Source of the DNA: Oscillospiraceae bacterium
GTDB taxonomy: Bacteria; Bacillota; Clostridia; Oscillospirales; Oscillospiraceae
Direction: 5' to 3'
Assembly (NCBI GenBank): GCA_009781855.1
Contig: WQUY01000025.1
Span: 1 to 32,507, forward strand
Length of the DNA: 32,507 nt
The notes below the pieces were generated by a model that did not search any database, was not told where the DNA came from, and was given only the letters and a program-made list of their open reading frames with translations. This document shows positions 7,514-13,582 of the stretch, one piece after another. Each line of letters opens with the position of its first letter. Within the stretch, counting starts at the first letter, position 1. Made by a program: the position numbers and the translations under genes.

Positions 7514-8049
7514 TTCCCATTCTCCTTTTTTACAAATTTCCCATCGGCATCACGCTTTGGGCTTTTCGATTTCGTATCGCTCTTTGCCAAACGCTTTAAC
7601 AACTGCTTAATTTCAGCCATTTCACGCTCCAAACAATCGAATCTTTCGCAAAACTTATCACCACTTGCAGAGGCTTCCGCCTGCGCTAAAAAGTCAATCG
7701 CGACAGGTTCTGTTGGAAGCGCTTCTGGCTGGTAATATTTGGTTAGTGTTTTCGGTATGGTTGCATCATGCCATGCTGTTAAAAACTTATCGCTCGCTTG
7801 AACGTAAAAGTTCAACCGTTGTCCAGATTGTATAAACACCCAATTTGTTATGTGCTGCTTTATGTCGTCTTCCGTATTAACTGTAATCAGCGGAGGGGCT
7901 TGGCTTTGCTGCTCGGCCCCGGGTTGCCCACTGCCATAAAGTCGAGCTTCCATGTCTCGCATTTTCTGTTGGAGACTTTCAACCTCTCCTCTATAGCTTG
8001 GTTGCGGAATCATTGGCCGGCCATAGATGTCTTGCGGGTAATAGCTCAT
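7510..8049 (-). CDS. Tyr/Pro/Gln-rich N-terminus protein with coiled-coil, basic C-terminus
   Basis: The 179-aa protein opens with a Tyr/Pro-rich segment (YYPQDIYGRPMIPQP), then a short helix (EVESLQQKMRDMEARLYG). A folded-looking middle follows (ITVNTEDDIKQHI through QSGQRLNFYVQASDKFLTAW), then a second helix (FDCLEREMAEIKQLLKRLA) and a Lys-rich tail ending KKENGK. AAGGAGA precedes the ATG. Phage structural accessory proteins with this pattern are known only as hypothetical; the basic tail suggests nucleic-acid or capsid contact (inference). Confidence 0.75.
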   Translation of the reverse strand: MSYYPQDIYGRPMIPQPSYRGEVESLQQKMRDMEARLYGSGQPGAEQQSQAPPLITVNTEDDIKQHITNWVFIQSGQRLNFYVQASDKFLTAWHDATIPKTLTKYYQPEALPTEPVAIDFLAQAEASASGDKFCERFDCLEREMAEIKQLLKRLAKSDTKSKSPKRDADGKFVKKENGK

Positions 8050-8060
8050 AAAAGTTCTCC

Positions 8061-8345
8061 TTATTTAGATAAGGGTAAAGTTTTCTTTCCTTGTTTTTTT
8101 CTCATAGGGTTCAGGCGTCTCAACGCAGCTTGCGCCGTGGCTCTATCCCTTTGCTGATTGGCTCTGCGATACGCTGCCATCAGCCCTTTTTCGGAAGCAA
8201 CCCAGCGCCCACCACGCATAACTTTATATGGGTACTTTCGCACTCCCGGCTTCAAGAATGCAGAGCGTGGCATATTCCCCCTTGCCTTAGACCCTACCGG
8301 CGGGGCTTTCCATCCACCTCTAGTTGTTGGTCGCCTTATTGCCAT
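8061..8345 (-). CDS. Basic DUF6582-like phage protein
   Basis: The 94-aa protein is very Arg/Lys-rich (MAIRRPTTRGGW..., PMRKKQGKKTLPLSK). Its core, MPRSAFLKPGVRKYPYKV followed by AAYRRANQQRD and a second helix ending LRRLNPMRK, resembles the DUF6582-type motif (lPksaF..P..r.YP.....arARaa.q...), found in phage-associated proteins. It has no enzyme motif. Nucleic-acid or capsid binding is plausible from charge. It lies 2 bases after the stop of the preceding gene. Confidence 0.7.
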   Translation of the reverse strand: MAIRRPTTRGGWKAPPVGSKARGNMPRSAFLKPGVRKYPYKVMRGGRWVASEKGLMAAYRRANQQRDRATAQAALRRLNPMRKKQGKKTLPLSK

Positions 8346-8347
8346 AA

Positions 8348-8575
8348 CTACATTCCAGCATGGGCAGACTGAAGGCGTTCGTCTTTTATTTTGTCAATCC
8401 CAGCTTTCCTATAAAGGTCGTAGTTGTTCGCAAGCAGCTCATGTGCTTCAAGATTTAGCCTTGCATGGTGCATAATTGCATCCCAGTGTGCACCTTTCAG
8501 CTCGTCCTCGCCGGATGGCTCTAAAGTTTCAAGCCACCGCTCATGGCGCTCGAGTATTCCGCAAATCTTATCCAT
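8348..8575 (-). CDS. Small helical protein of unknown function
   Basis: The 75-aa protein is predicted all-helical and charged (ILERHERWLETLE; MHHARLNLEAHELLANNYDLYRKAG). It starts within the end of the upstream gene (8-base overlap) and stops 2 bases before the basic DUF6582-like gene. No family was recognised; the tight packing is the main support that it is real. Confidence 0.65.
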   Translation of the reverse strand: MDKICGILERHERWLETLEPSGEDELKGAHWDAIMHHARLNLEAHELLANNYDLYRKAGIDKIKDERLQSAHAGM

Positions 8576-8759
8576 TTAACGCATCCTCCTTTTGCAGGTC
8601 TTTTGGTATACATTTTTCACAAAGGTCACGCCTTGCATCAATTGCACTAGTCAGAACCTCCAATGTTCCGTTCCCTAGGTGCATTGCTATCAACCAATTG
8701 GCTGCAGCCTGGCTGTGTCCTAATCCTATTAGTTTTCTTGATATTTTCTGTATGTCCAT
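8568..8759 (-). CDS. Small protein with CxxC, first gene of accessory operon
   Basis: The 63-aa protein reads MDIQKISRKLIGLG... with a helical centre and a CEKC pair near the C-terminus. A weak GGGATGA ribosome site precedes the ATG, and the gene overlaps the next by 8 bases. It follows an intrinsic terminator by only about 20 bases, so its promoter must be within or just after that hairpin, or expression depends on read-through. Function is unknown. Confidence 0.6.
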   Translation of the reverse strand: MDIQKISRKLIGLGHSQAAANWLIAMHLGNGTLEVLTSAIDARRDLCEKCIPKDLQKEDALNG

Positions 8760-8780
8760 AAAATCATCCCGCTATTATGA

Positions 8781-8833
8781 TAAAACAAAAAACCGCACCC
8801 AAAAGCGCATAAAAGTGCTTTCAAAGTGCGGTT
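8781..8833 (-). terminator. Intrinsic terminator immediately upstream of the accessory operon
   Basis: AACCGCAC (minus strand, 8833-8826) pairs with GTGCGGTT (8798-8791), enclosing a second short AAAGC/GCTTT hairpin. On the minus strand it is followed by TTTTTTGTTTT. It could end upstream transcripts or act as a leader attenuator for the operon that begins at 8759. Confidence 0.75.
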
Positions 8834-8968
8834 AATCGGCGTTGTGCCTAAATATTAAAATTTTTATTGGGGGTTTTGACTATTGCAATTGAGTCTGGTT
8901 GATGGTATTATGCATGTATCTTTTAACCTTAACTTTCAGGAATTGAAACAAATTTAACTGCATCCCCA

Positions 8969-9000
8969 TAAAAAAGAACCTTGACCAAATCAGGGTTCTT
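8969..9000 (-). terminator. Intrinsic terminator, probably bidirectional
   Basis: An 11-bp stem (8974-8984 with 8990-9000, AAGAACCTTGA/TCAGGGTTCTT, one G-U) surrounds loop CCAAA. A T-run follows on the minus strand (TTTTTTATGG); on the plus strand the tract is weaker (CTTTGTTTG). It ends the small unit at 9019-9600. Confidence 0.8.
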
Positions 9001-9018
9001 CTTTGTTTGACATTAATA

Positions 9019-9372
9019 TTATGAAACCTGCACCCCTTTCTCCACTTGTGGAAGATAGCACACTATCCTCCATTCTATTTTTCCATCTTCTCCCGCCCAC
9101 ATGTTGTTGATACGTTGTCTTATGAGGACACAGCATCGCTGTCCAACATTAAAGTTGCTGTCTTTTATTCGACTGTAGCGTTTCGCTTCTGGGCTCCCAT
9201 AATGGAAGTGGTGCGCTCCGGGGCTTGCATCACCAAAGAGCACAATGCCTCGCTCCGCAATGTCGTCCCCGTATTTGCAAATTATTGCATTTGCGAACTT
9301 GTGCGGATCCTTGTATATCCGCAGAAGATTGGGGCGCTCGATTTGTTCAAGCGTCTCATTTGGGGAAGTTTT
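9019..9372 (-). pseudogene. Frame-broken small ORF of unknown function
   Basis: A coherent, protein-like minus frame is open for 117 codons (includes LRIYKDPHKFANAIICKYGD, then ERGIVLFGDASPGAHHFHYG, ending YLPQVEKGVQVS) but has no ATG. Only a GTG at 9243 lies in frame, deep inside it. An ATG at about 9362-9360 sits one base out of frame: a single missing G (ATG-GAG-ACG) would give a start M-E-T-L-E-Q. This suggests a one-base deletion near the start codon. The family is unknown. Alternatively a shorter 74-aa protein starts at the GTG. Confidence 0.5.
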
Positions 9373-9376
9373 TTAT

Positions 9377-9600
9377 TTATTTCCCCAAATATTTTAAAAT
9401 GGCTTTATTTACAAACCCCGCCATGGTCTCACCATCCTGATCAAGCTTGGTTTTCCATGCTTCCGCAAGGCTTGCCGGAATCGCAACGCTAGGGCGGAAC
9501 ATGTTTTTTTCGCCCACTTGTTTCTGACAGCCGCAGAAGTAGTTGTCTTCCGGCGTGGGAAGATTTTAACTTCTGCGACAAACTCTAGGCACGACGCCAT
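9377..9600 (-). pseudogene. Ribbon-helix-helix-like small ORF with apparent frameshift
   Basis: The ATG at 9600 starts MASCLEFVAEVK, after which this frame becomes Arg-rich and non-protein-like. One base out of phase, from about 9565, a sensible sequence continues: LPTPEDNYFCGCQKQVGEK, then MFRPSVAIPASLAEAWKTKL...ETMAGFVNKAILKYLGK to a stop at 9377-9379. The last 41 residues (own ATG at 9502) look like a ribbon-helix-helix DNA-binding domain. The break is in AAAA (9564-9567), so a one-base indel is the simplest explanation; the sequence does not form a standard -1 slippery site. If intact, it was a small regulator with a Cys-containing N-terminus. Confidence 0.5.
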
Positions 9601-9672
9601 GCCCAAATAGACTTCTGTAGTATCGGTTATTTCGCCGATACTTTTCAGAAAGTTTTTTAATTATTTTTCTAA

Positions 9673-9712
9673 ATTATAAATTTATATCAACACAGATGAA
9701 GAATTTTGTCAA
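9673..9712 (-). promoter_or_regulatory. Candidate promoter of the 9019-9600 unit
   Basis: A consensus TTGACA (9712-9707) lies right after the late-operon terminator. Downstream is very A/T-rich: TGATAT at 17 bases, TATAAA at 20 and TATAAT at 28. The -35 is perfect but the -10 assignment is ambiguous. It would start transcription of the small unit that ends at the 8969-9000 terminator. Confidence 0.45.
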
Positions 9713-9743
9713 TAAAAAATAACCCCAAGCATATCGCTTGGGG
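9711..9743 (-). terminator. Intrinsic terminator ending the late operon
   Basis: CCCCAAGC (9743-9736) and GCTTGGGG (9730-9723) form a perfect 8-bp stem around GATAT, followed on the minus strand by TTATTTTTTATT. The stem starts at the base after the TAG of the regulator gene. Confidence 0.92.
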
Positions 9744-9989
9744 CTAACTCGACCGATTATTAAACTCATGTTTTAGGCGCTTGTATGCCTTGCGTTTTAT
9801 TCGGCTAACTTGTGATGGGTCACAATGCAGCTTTTCTTCACCGACTTTCCACCTCGGCCAGTCTTCGATATCGCAATAATATACCGCCAAAAACTCACGT
9901 TCTGGAAGCAACTCTCGCAACATCGCCGCTGCTCGCGGCTTGGTAAAATGCCTTAGAATCTCACGCACCATTTTGTGTGACTGCTCCAA
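9744..9989 (-). CDS. Small sigma-region-4-like/HTH phage regulator
   Basis: The 81-aa protein has the layout of sigma-70 region 4 or ArpU/RinA-type phage transcription regulators: an N-terminal helix (MVREILRHFT), LLPEREFLAVYYCDIED, and a C-terminal helix-turn-helix (KLHCDPSQVSRIKRKAYKRLKHEF). It most likely starts at TTG 9989, because GAGGTGA lies 5 bases upstream; the next ATG is 18 bases in. It is the last gene of the late operon, 20 bases after the endolysin, and its stop abuts the terminator. It may regulate phage transcription, though such regulators usually sit before the terminase genes. Confidence 0.7.
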   Translation of the reverse strand: MEQSHKMVREILRHFTKPRAAAMLRELLPEREFLAVYYCDIEDWPRWKVGEEKLHCDPSQVSRIKRKAYKRLKHEFNNRSS

Positions 9990-10009
9990 GGTTTCACCTC
10001 ATCCTTTGC

Positions 10010-10759
10010 CTAATTCGCTTTCTGAATCATCCGCTGTTGAAAGAACAAGCTCCGAATCATATCCTCAGTGATATCAAGGTCCGTGGGCAGCCCCTCTTCG
10101 TCAAGTGGGGTCATTCCTCTCCCCGTAACAATTCCGTCGGCAATCCACCGTCGGACTTGTGATTGGGCCCATCCCGGAACATCCTGTATTGTCATTATTC
10201 TAGGCATGTCGTCCTCCAAAATACTATTAAAATCCTCAAATGGCACAAGCCCAGGGCAGACCCATCCGTTAAAATCCCGGTGTCCATAAAACCTTTGAAT
10301 GTTTACAAACCCTGCACCACCCTGATTTGTGGGCGTAATCAACCACCGGTTAAGTGCGTGAGCCGTGTCGATCATCTGCTGTGGAGGAATAGCGTTTGAC
10401 CAATTCCCACCAAACGCTATTCCTATAGTGTGCCTGTTGACTGACCGGGGTCTAAATTGATTTAAAATTGTCTGATCGTACCTCAAAGTGTTTGTGCCGG
10501 GGATATTTTGACCGACTGCCGTATGATTTGCAATTCCATCAAGGTTCGAAACCATTTGCCAAACATCTCCGGGGAGTCCGTTATCTGGAGCCGTGGGCAT
10601 AGGAATAATAAGCTGATATCCGGTGTTGCTATTCCTCATATGCGCTCGCGCAGAGGTTGCCGGACCATAGGCATGATGATACACTACTGCTGTTGTTGTG
10701 TCTCTGTTGCCCCGCCCATGATGACCCAGCCCCCGGGACAGGTCAATGAGCCGTATCAT
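10010..10759 (-). CDS. Endolysin: N-acetylmuramoyl-L-alanine amidase (Amidase_2) with SLH-like C-terminus
   Basis: The 249-aa lysin cleaves the MurNAc-L-Ala bond of peptidoglycan. The catalytic domain (about 1-180) shows the Amidase_2 zinc ligands: H28/H29 in VVYHHAYG, H160 in YGHRDFNGWVCPG and C168 in the same block, plus HTIGIAFGGNW. The C-terminal 55 residues (DVPGWAQSQVRRWIADGIVTG...LDITEDMIRSLF) look like a degenerate SLH-type motif, a probable wall-targeting element. There is no signal peptide, so release needs a holin. It overlaps the holin-like gene as ATGA. Confidence 0.93.
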   Translation of the reverse strand: MIRLIDLSRGLGHHGRGNRDTTTAVVYHHAYGPATSARAHMRNSNTGYQLIIPMPTAPDNGLPGDVWQMVSNLDGIANHTAVGQNIPGTNTLRYDQTILNQFRPRSVNRHTIGIAFGGNWSNAIPPQQMIDTAHALNRWLITPTNQGGAGFVNIQRFYGHRDFNGWVCPGLVPFEDFNSILEDDMPRIMTIQDVPGWAQSQVRRWIADGIVTGRGMTPLDEEGLPTDLDITEDMIRSLFFQQRMIQKAN

Positions 10760-10935
10760 TTACTGTCCTTATCTATACACGTATCGGCTATAAAGTAGCA
10801 GACTACAGAAAGAGTCGCCGTTATTGTTACAGTGATTAAATCCGAGGCTGTTTCACTTAATCCTAACCCGGCGGCAATAGCCACCACTATAGCCGGCAAC
10901 GCCCATAGCAGCTTTTTCTTTATTTTCTTTTTCAT
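10756..10935 (-). CDS. Putative holin
   Basis: This 59-aa ORF starts at ATG 10935 behind AGGAGGA and ends in an ATGA overlap with the endolysin. The sequence begins MKKKIKKKLLWAL, then has two hydrophobic spans (about residues 9-26, LLWALPAIVVAIAAGLGL, and 33-52, LITVTITATLSVVCYFIAD) and ends DTCIDKDSK. A two-span, highly basic N-terminus, position directly before the lysin and coupled translation all fit a class II-type holin that permeabilises the membrane at lysis. No family match could be checked. Confidence 0.8.
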   Translation of the reverse strand: MKKKIKKKLLWALPAIVVAIAAGLGLSETASDLITVTITATLSVVCYFIADTCIDKDSK

Positions 10936-10946
10936 TTCGAGTCCTC

Positions 10947-11261
10947 CTAATCTGTCACAATCTGATTTGCTGCGACACGGTTAATGTGTCGATAGTAAGC
11001 TTCTTGCGTAGGCTCAGCGCGTTTAAGCGCTGCGTCCATTTTTCCATTAACCCGGCCCTCCTTGAGTGCATATGCCGTCGCTACGCTCAGCGACATGTTT
11101 GCGGATTGCAAGCTCATGGACAACGCTGATTCTTTCGCACGCAATTCATTATCGACCTTACGCTTTTTCGATTCGCGGCTAATCATTGCGATTAACACTG
11201 CTTGTAAGATTCCGAAAGCCCCTGCTATAATGTATCCTATATACCCCTCAAAAATACCCAT
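10947..11261 (-). CDS. Small membrane protein upstream of the holin
   Basis: The 104-aa protein has one N-terminal transmembrane helix (YIGYIIAGAFGILQAVLIAMI, about 7-27). A charged region SRESKKRKVDNELRAKES and an Ala/Ser-rich helical tail ending ANQIVTD follow. The start ATG at 11261 is one base after the preceding stop (TAG-A-ATG) with a weak ACGAGG site; the longer in-frame extension to 11327 overlaps the upstream gene and is unlikely. It may be an antiholin or haemolysin XhlA-like accessory lysis protein by position. Confidence 0.7.
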   Translation of the reverse strand: MGIFEGYIGYIIAGAFGILQAVLIAMISRESKKRKVDNELRAKESALSMSLQSANMSLSVATAYALKEGRVNGKMDAALKRAEPTQEAYYRHINRVAANQIVTD

Positions 11262-11262
11262 T

Positions 11263-11718
11263 CTACGCCTCGTTCCGTTCGATTTTTTCCCACTGCCATA
11301 CCCCAGGCGTTCCGGGCGGCCATACACACGGAATCATATCTCCAATGGCACGCCATGCGGTATCTTCATACAAATAATATAGCCCTGCAAGCACATCCAT
11401 GCCGAAAACAAACGGTATTGGGTTTTCGGGCGTGCCAGATGCACCATTTTGTATTGGACGATAAATCGCAAGAGTATCAGCGCTGGGTGGTTGATGCAAC
11501 TCTGAGGTAACGCCGTTAGGCGGCATGACTCTAAATAGCTGCCCATTATTCTTTATAACTTGCCCGTGCGCAAAAAACCTACCTGGAAACCATGGTTCCC
11601 ATATATCAGGAGCAAGCAACGCCTCGTCATCAGAAAAGATGCCAGACTGCCGCTGCAAGGCTATTTGTTCCATTGCCCTTAATTGCTTTACCCTTTTCGC
11701 CTCGCTTCGTCTAAACAT
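11263..11718 (-). CDS. Tail accessory protein with carbohydrate-binding-like segment
   Basis: The 151-aa protein has an N-terminal helix (RRSEAKRVKQLRAMEQIALQRQSG), then WEPWFPGRFFAHGQVIKNNGQLFRVMPPN and a C-terminal PPGTPGVWQWEKIE. The latter two resemble CBM5/12-type carbohydrate-binding modules that appear in phage tail accessory proteins. It overlaps the upstream gene by 8 bases. It lies between fibre and lysis genes, so a surface-binding role in the tail tip is the best inference. Confidence 0.7.
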   Translation of the reverse strand: MFRRSEAKRVKQLRAMEQIALQRQSGIFSDDEALLAPDIWEPWFPGRFFAHGQVIKNNGQLFRVMPPNGVTSELHQPPSADTLAIYRPIQNGASGTPENPIPFVFGMDVLAGLYYLYEDTAWRAIGDMIPCVWPPGTPGVWQWEKIERNEA

Positions 11719-12100
11719 AACCGCCTCCGTAAATTATTGATATAAACTCCCCTACATCTACTATATCTGGGTCAGGTGGTGGTAGTGGTGGTGGGCGCTT
11801 ACCGGTGGTCATCTGGGTGACAACCATTATCTTTTTATATACTGGTGATGTTTCCAAATCTGGATTCCACTCTTCGTCTTCGCCCAAATCATCAGGCGGT
11901 GGGGGGTATCCCCATTCTTCGCCAACCTCGACATTCCTTTCAACAACCTCGATGTCAACAAATGGCTTCGCCTCCTCCCACACTTCATAAAACTCTTCCG
12001 GCACTAGCGCCCATCCGTCCGGAATACTGATGGGGTCAATGTCGCTATCCACATTATTATGTGCACCATTATCCAATGGGATTATCTCTAAAGTTAACAT
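11711..12100 (-). CDS. Acidic, Pro-rich tail-region protein of unknown function
   Basis: The 129-aa protein is strongly acidic (long EVGEEWGYPPPPDDLGEDEEW stretch) with Pro-rich runs (PPPLPPPDPD). A short DGWALVPEEFYEVWEEAKPF segment near the N-terminus resembles motifs in XkdW-type tail proteins. No domain can be named with confidence. It lies 9 bases after the fibre-like gene and overlaps the next by 8, as in an accessory fibre or tail-tip chaperone cassette. Confidence 0.6.
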   Translation of the reverse strand: MLTLEIIPLDNGAHNNVDSDIDPISIPDGWALVPEEFYEVWEEAKPFVDIEVVERNVEVGEEWGYPPPPDDLGEDEEWNPDLETSPVYKKIMVVTQMTTGKRPPPLPPPDPDIVDVGEFISIIYGGGYV

Positions 12101-12109
12101 ATTTCCTCC

Positions 12110-13135
12110 TTATCCAATTACAACCCACCTATACGTAACACCGGCCGCATTAAGGGGGTTAGATCCGTGGTCATCTCCAAATGTAGGCATCCTAATTGTC
12201 TCAAATCCCGTAGCGAGTCTATTCACAAAAGACCTTGGCGGGGACCCCCATAAATTCCCGGCTTGAGGGAATCCGCCAGCACCCACCGGCGCTGGCGGAA
12301 CTGCATGTGTTGTGAATCCGCCGTCTGCATTATTAATAAATATCATCATTGGGTGAAAATCGGTTGGCACGAAATTATTCGCAGCACCAGTTCCAACATA
12401 GATTCCATCTTGGAATCGGCTCATCCTACCGGTTGCCGGCAATCCTAAAAATGTCCTTAGGTGTGCGGATGATGCGTGTCCATTATTCGCCCAGCCATTC
12501 CCAAGCACCGGCACAGCTGATATAGCTGGGTTAAACGTGCCAAATAAAGTTGATAGCAGGCTATTTGACCCAGCGAGAGTTGCGACACCAGTCCCCCCTT
12601 GCGACGGGCTTACCCGGCCATTTTGCGGCACAAGTAAAATATCTTGCCATGGGTGCACTGTTCCTCCCACAGACCATCTCAGCCTGATAACCGGCTCTGG
12701 GTTTAGGTTAAAGGCCAGTATGATATTCCATGCATCAAATAAGTTTATCCCTAGAACTTGAAATCGAGATACACCTGGCACGCCAACAACTGTACTTTGA
12801 GCGTCTCCAATATAAAGTCCCGGCGGGGCTTCCCGAATCCAGTCATTAATATTAGGTGTCATAGCCCTAGGGATTAGCCTTGACCCGTCTATCCCATTAA
12901 AAAGGGCAAGCAATTCGGCTAATGCGTTGTTCGGCGTTGCATTGTCTCCAGCTAAATTAAGTGCAGCCGAAACAATATCGTCAAGCAATGTGGCTTTATT
13001 TATGGGTGTGCCCTCAACTTCCGGCTCGTCATCTAGCCGGAAGTATCTATGCCCTAAAAGGACTCCGCTTTCATCTTCCTCCGCAAACCTTATTGCATTA
13101 TTAGGCGTGACCTTTGTGCTTATTCTGTCTACCAT
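12110..13135 (-). CDS. Tail fibre / receptor-binding-like protein
   Basis: The 341-aa protein starts with a fibre-type N-terminus (FAEEDESGVLLGHRYFRL, PINKATLLDDIVSAAL). A beta-rich centre resembles pyocin-knob segments (AWNIILAFN...LRWSVGGTVHPWQDIL), followed by the repeat-like SQGGTGVATLAGSNSLL seen in phage fibres. The C-terminus is Gly/Asn/Pro-rich (NNADGGFTTHAV, VGAGGFPQAGNLWGSPP). The ATG follows directly on the stop of the preceding gene (TAA-ATG). It is the probable receptor-binding or fibre component of the tail tip; the target is unknown. Confidence 0.75.
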   Translation of the reverse strand: MVDRISTKVTPNNAIRFAEEDESGVLLGHRYFRLDDEPEVEGTPINKATLLDDIVSAALNLAGDNATPNNALAELLALFNGIDGSRLIPRAMTPNINDWIREAPPGLYIGDAQSTVVGVPGVSRFQVLGINLFDAWNIILAFNLNPEPVIRLRWSVGGTVHPWQDILLVPQNGRVSPSQGGTGVATLAGSNSLLSTLFGTFNPAISAVPVLGNGWANNGHASSAHLRTFLGLPATGRMSRFQDGIYVGTGAANNFVPTDFHPMMIFINNADGGFTTHAVPPAPVGAGGFPQAGNLWGSPPRSFVNRLATGFETIRMPTFGDDHGSNPLNAAGVTYRWVVIG

Positions 13136-13582
13136 TTATAACAATCCTCTTTTCTGCCCTGAGCTAAACGTTCCACTCCACCTAGTCGCGGATTCAAGCC
13201 CTGCGATTGATATTGTAATGTCTAGTAATATTCGCTCAACATTGTTCAGTTTCAGGTAATGAGTCCATGGCAAGTCCGGCACGCTGGGGGTCGTTGGACT
13301 GGTAAATCCGGTAGCCCTCAATGACTCTAGGTCAAGCCTGAATGCGTTGATATCCGACTCCCTCGGCATGTCGGTCATCACCCATGTCTCTTTGCTTTGT
13401 AAAGGCGCGGTAAACACACCCAGCAAATTCAGTCTATTCTGCACATACCGCAAATTATTCGCAATTCTATTTAGCGTCCAATGGCTTCTTGCCCCAATAT
13501 TTTCTGTTAAGTTCCCTCGATTTTCGTTTGCGTAAACAACGTCCTCATACGTCCTGTTGATTGCAGGCATTTGCCAATTCAT
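13136..13582 (-). CDS. Tail-tip/baseplate protein of unknown function
   Basis: The 148-aa protein begins MNWQMPAINRTYEDVVYA and has Asn-rich and helical segments (LNRIANNLRYVQNRLNLL; HYLKLNNVERILLDITISIA). It begins at ATG 13582, overlapping the upstream stop by one base (TGATG), and ends directly before the fibre-like ATG. Phages of this type carry a small protein of similar start and size in this position. No enzymatic motif is visible. Confidence 0.65.
   Translation of the reverse strand: MNWQMPAINRTYEDVVYANENRGNLTENIGARSHWTLNRIANNLRYVQNRLNLLGVFTAPLQSKETWVMTDMPRESDINAFRLDLESLRATGFTSPTTPSVPDLPWTHYLKLNNVERILLDITISIAGLESATRWSGTFSSGQKRGLL

Noticed and set aside
9555..9575. Programmed -1 frameshift producing a joined RHH protein
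   Set aside because: The site reads GTT-AAA-ATC; slipping back pairs AAA with TAA, so it is not a usable slippery site. A mutation or sequencing indel is more likely.
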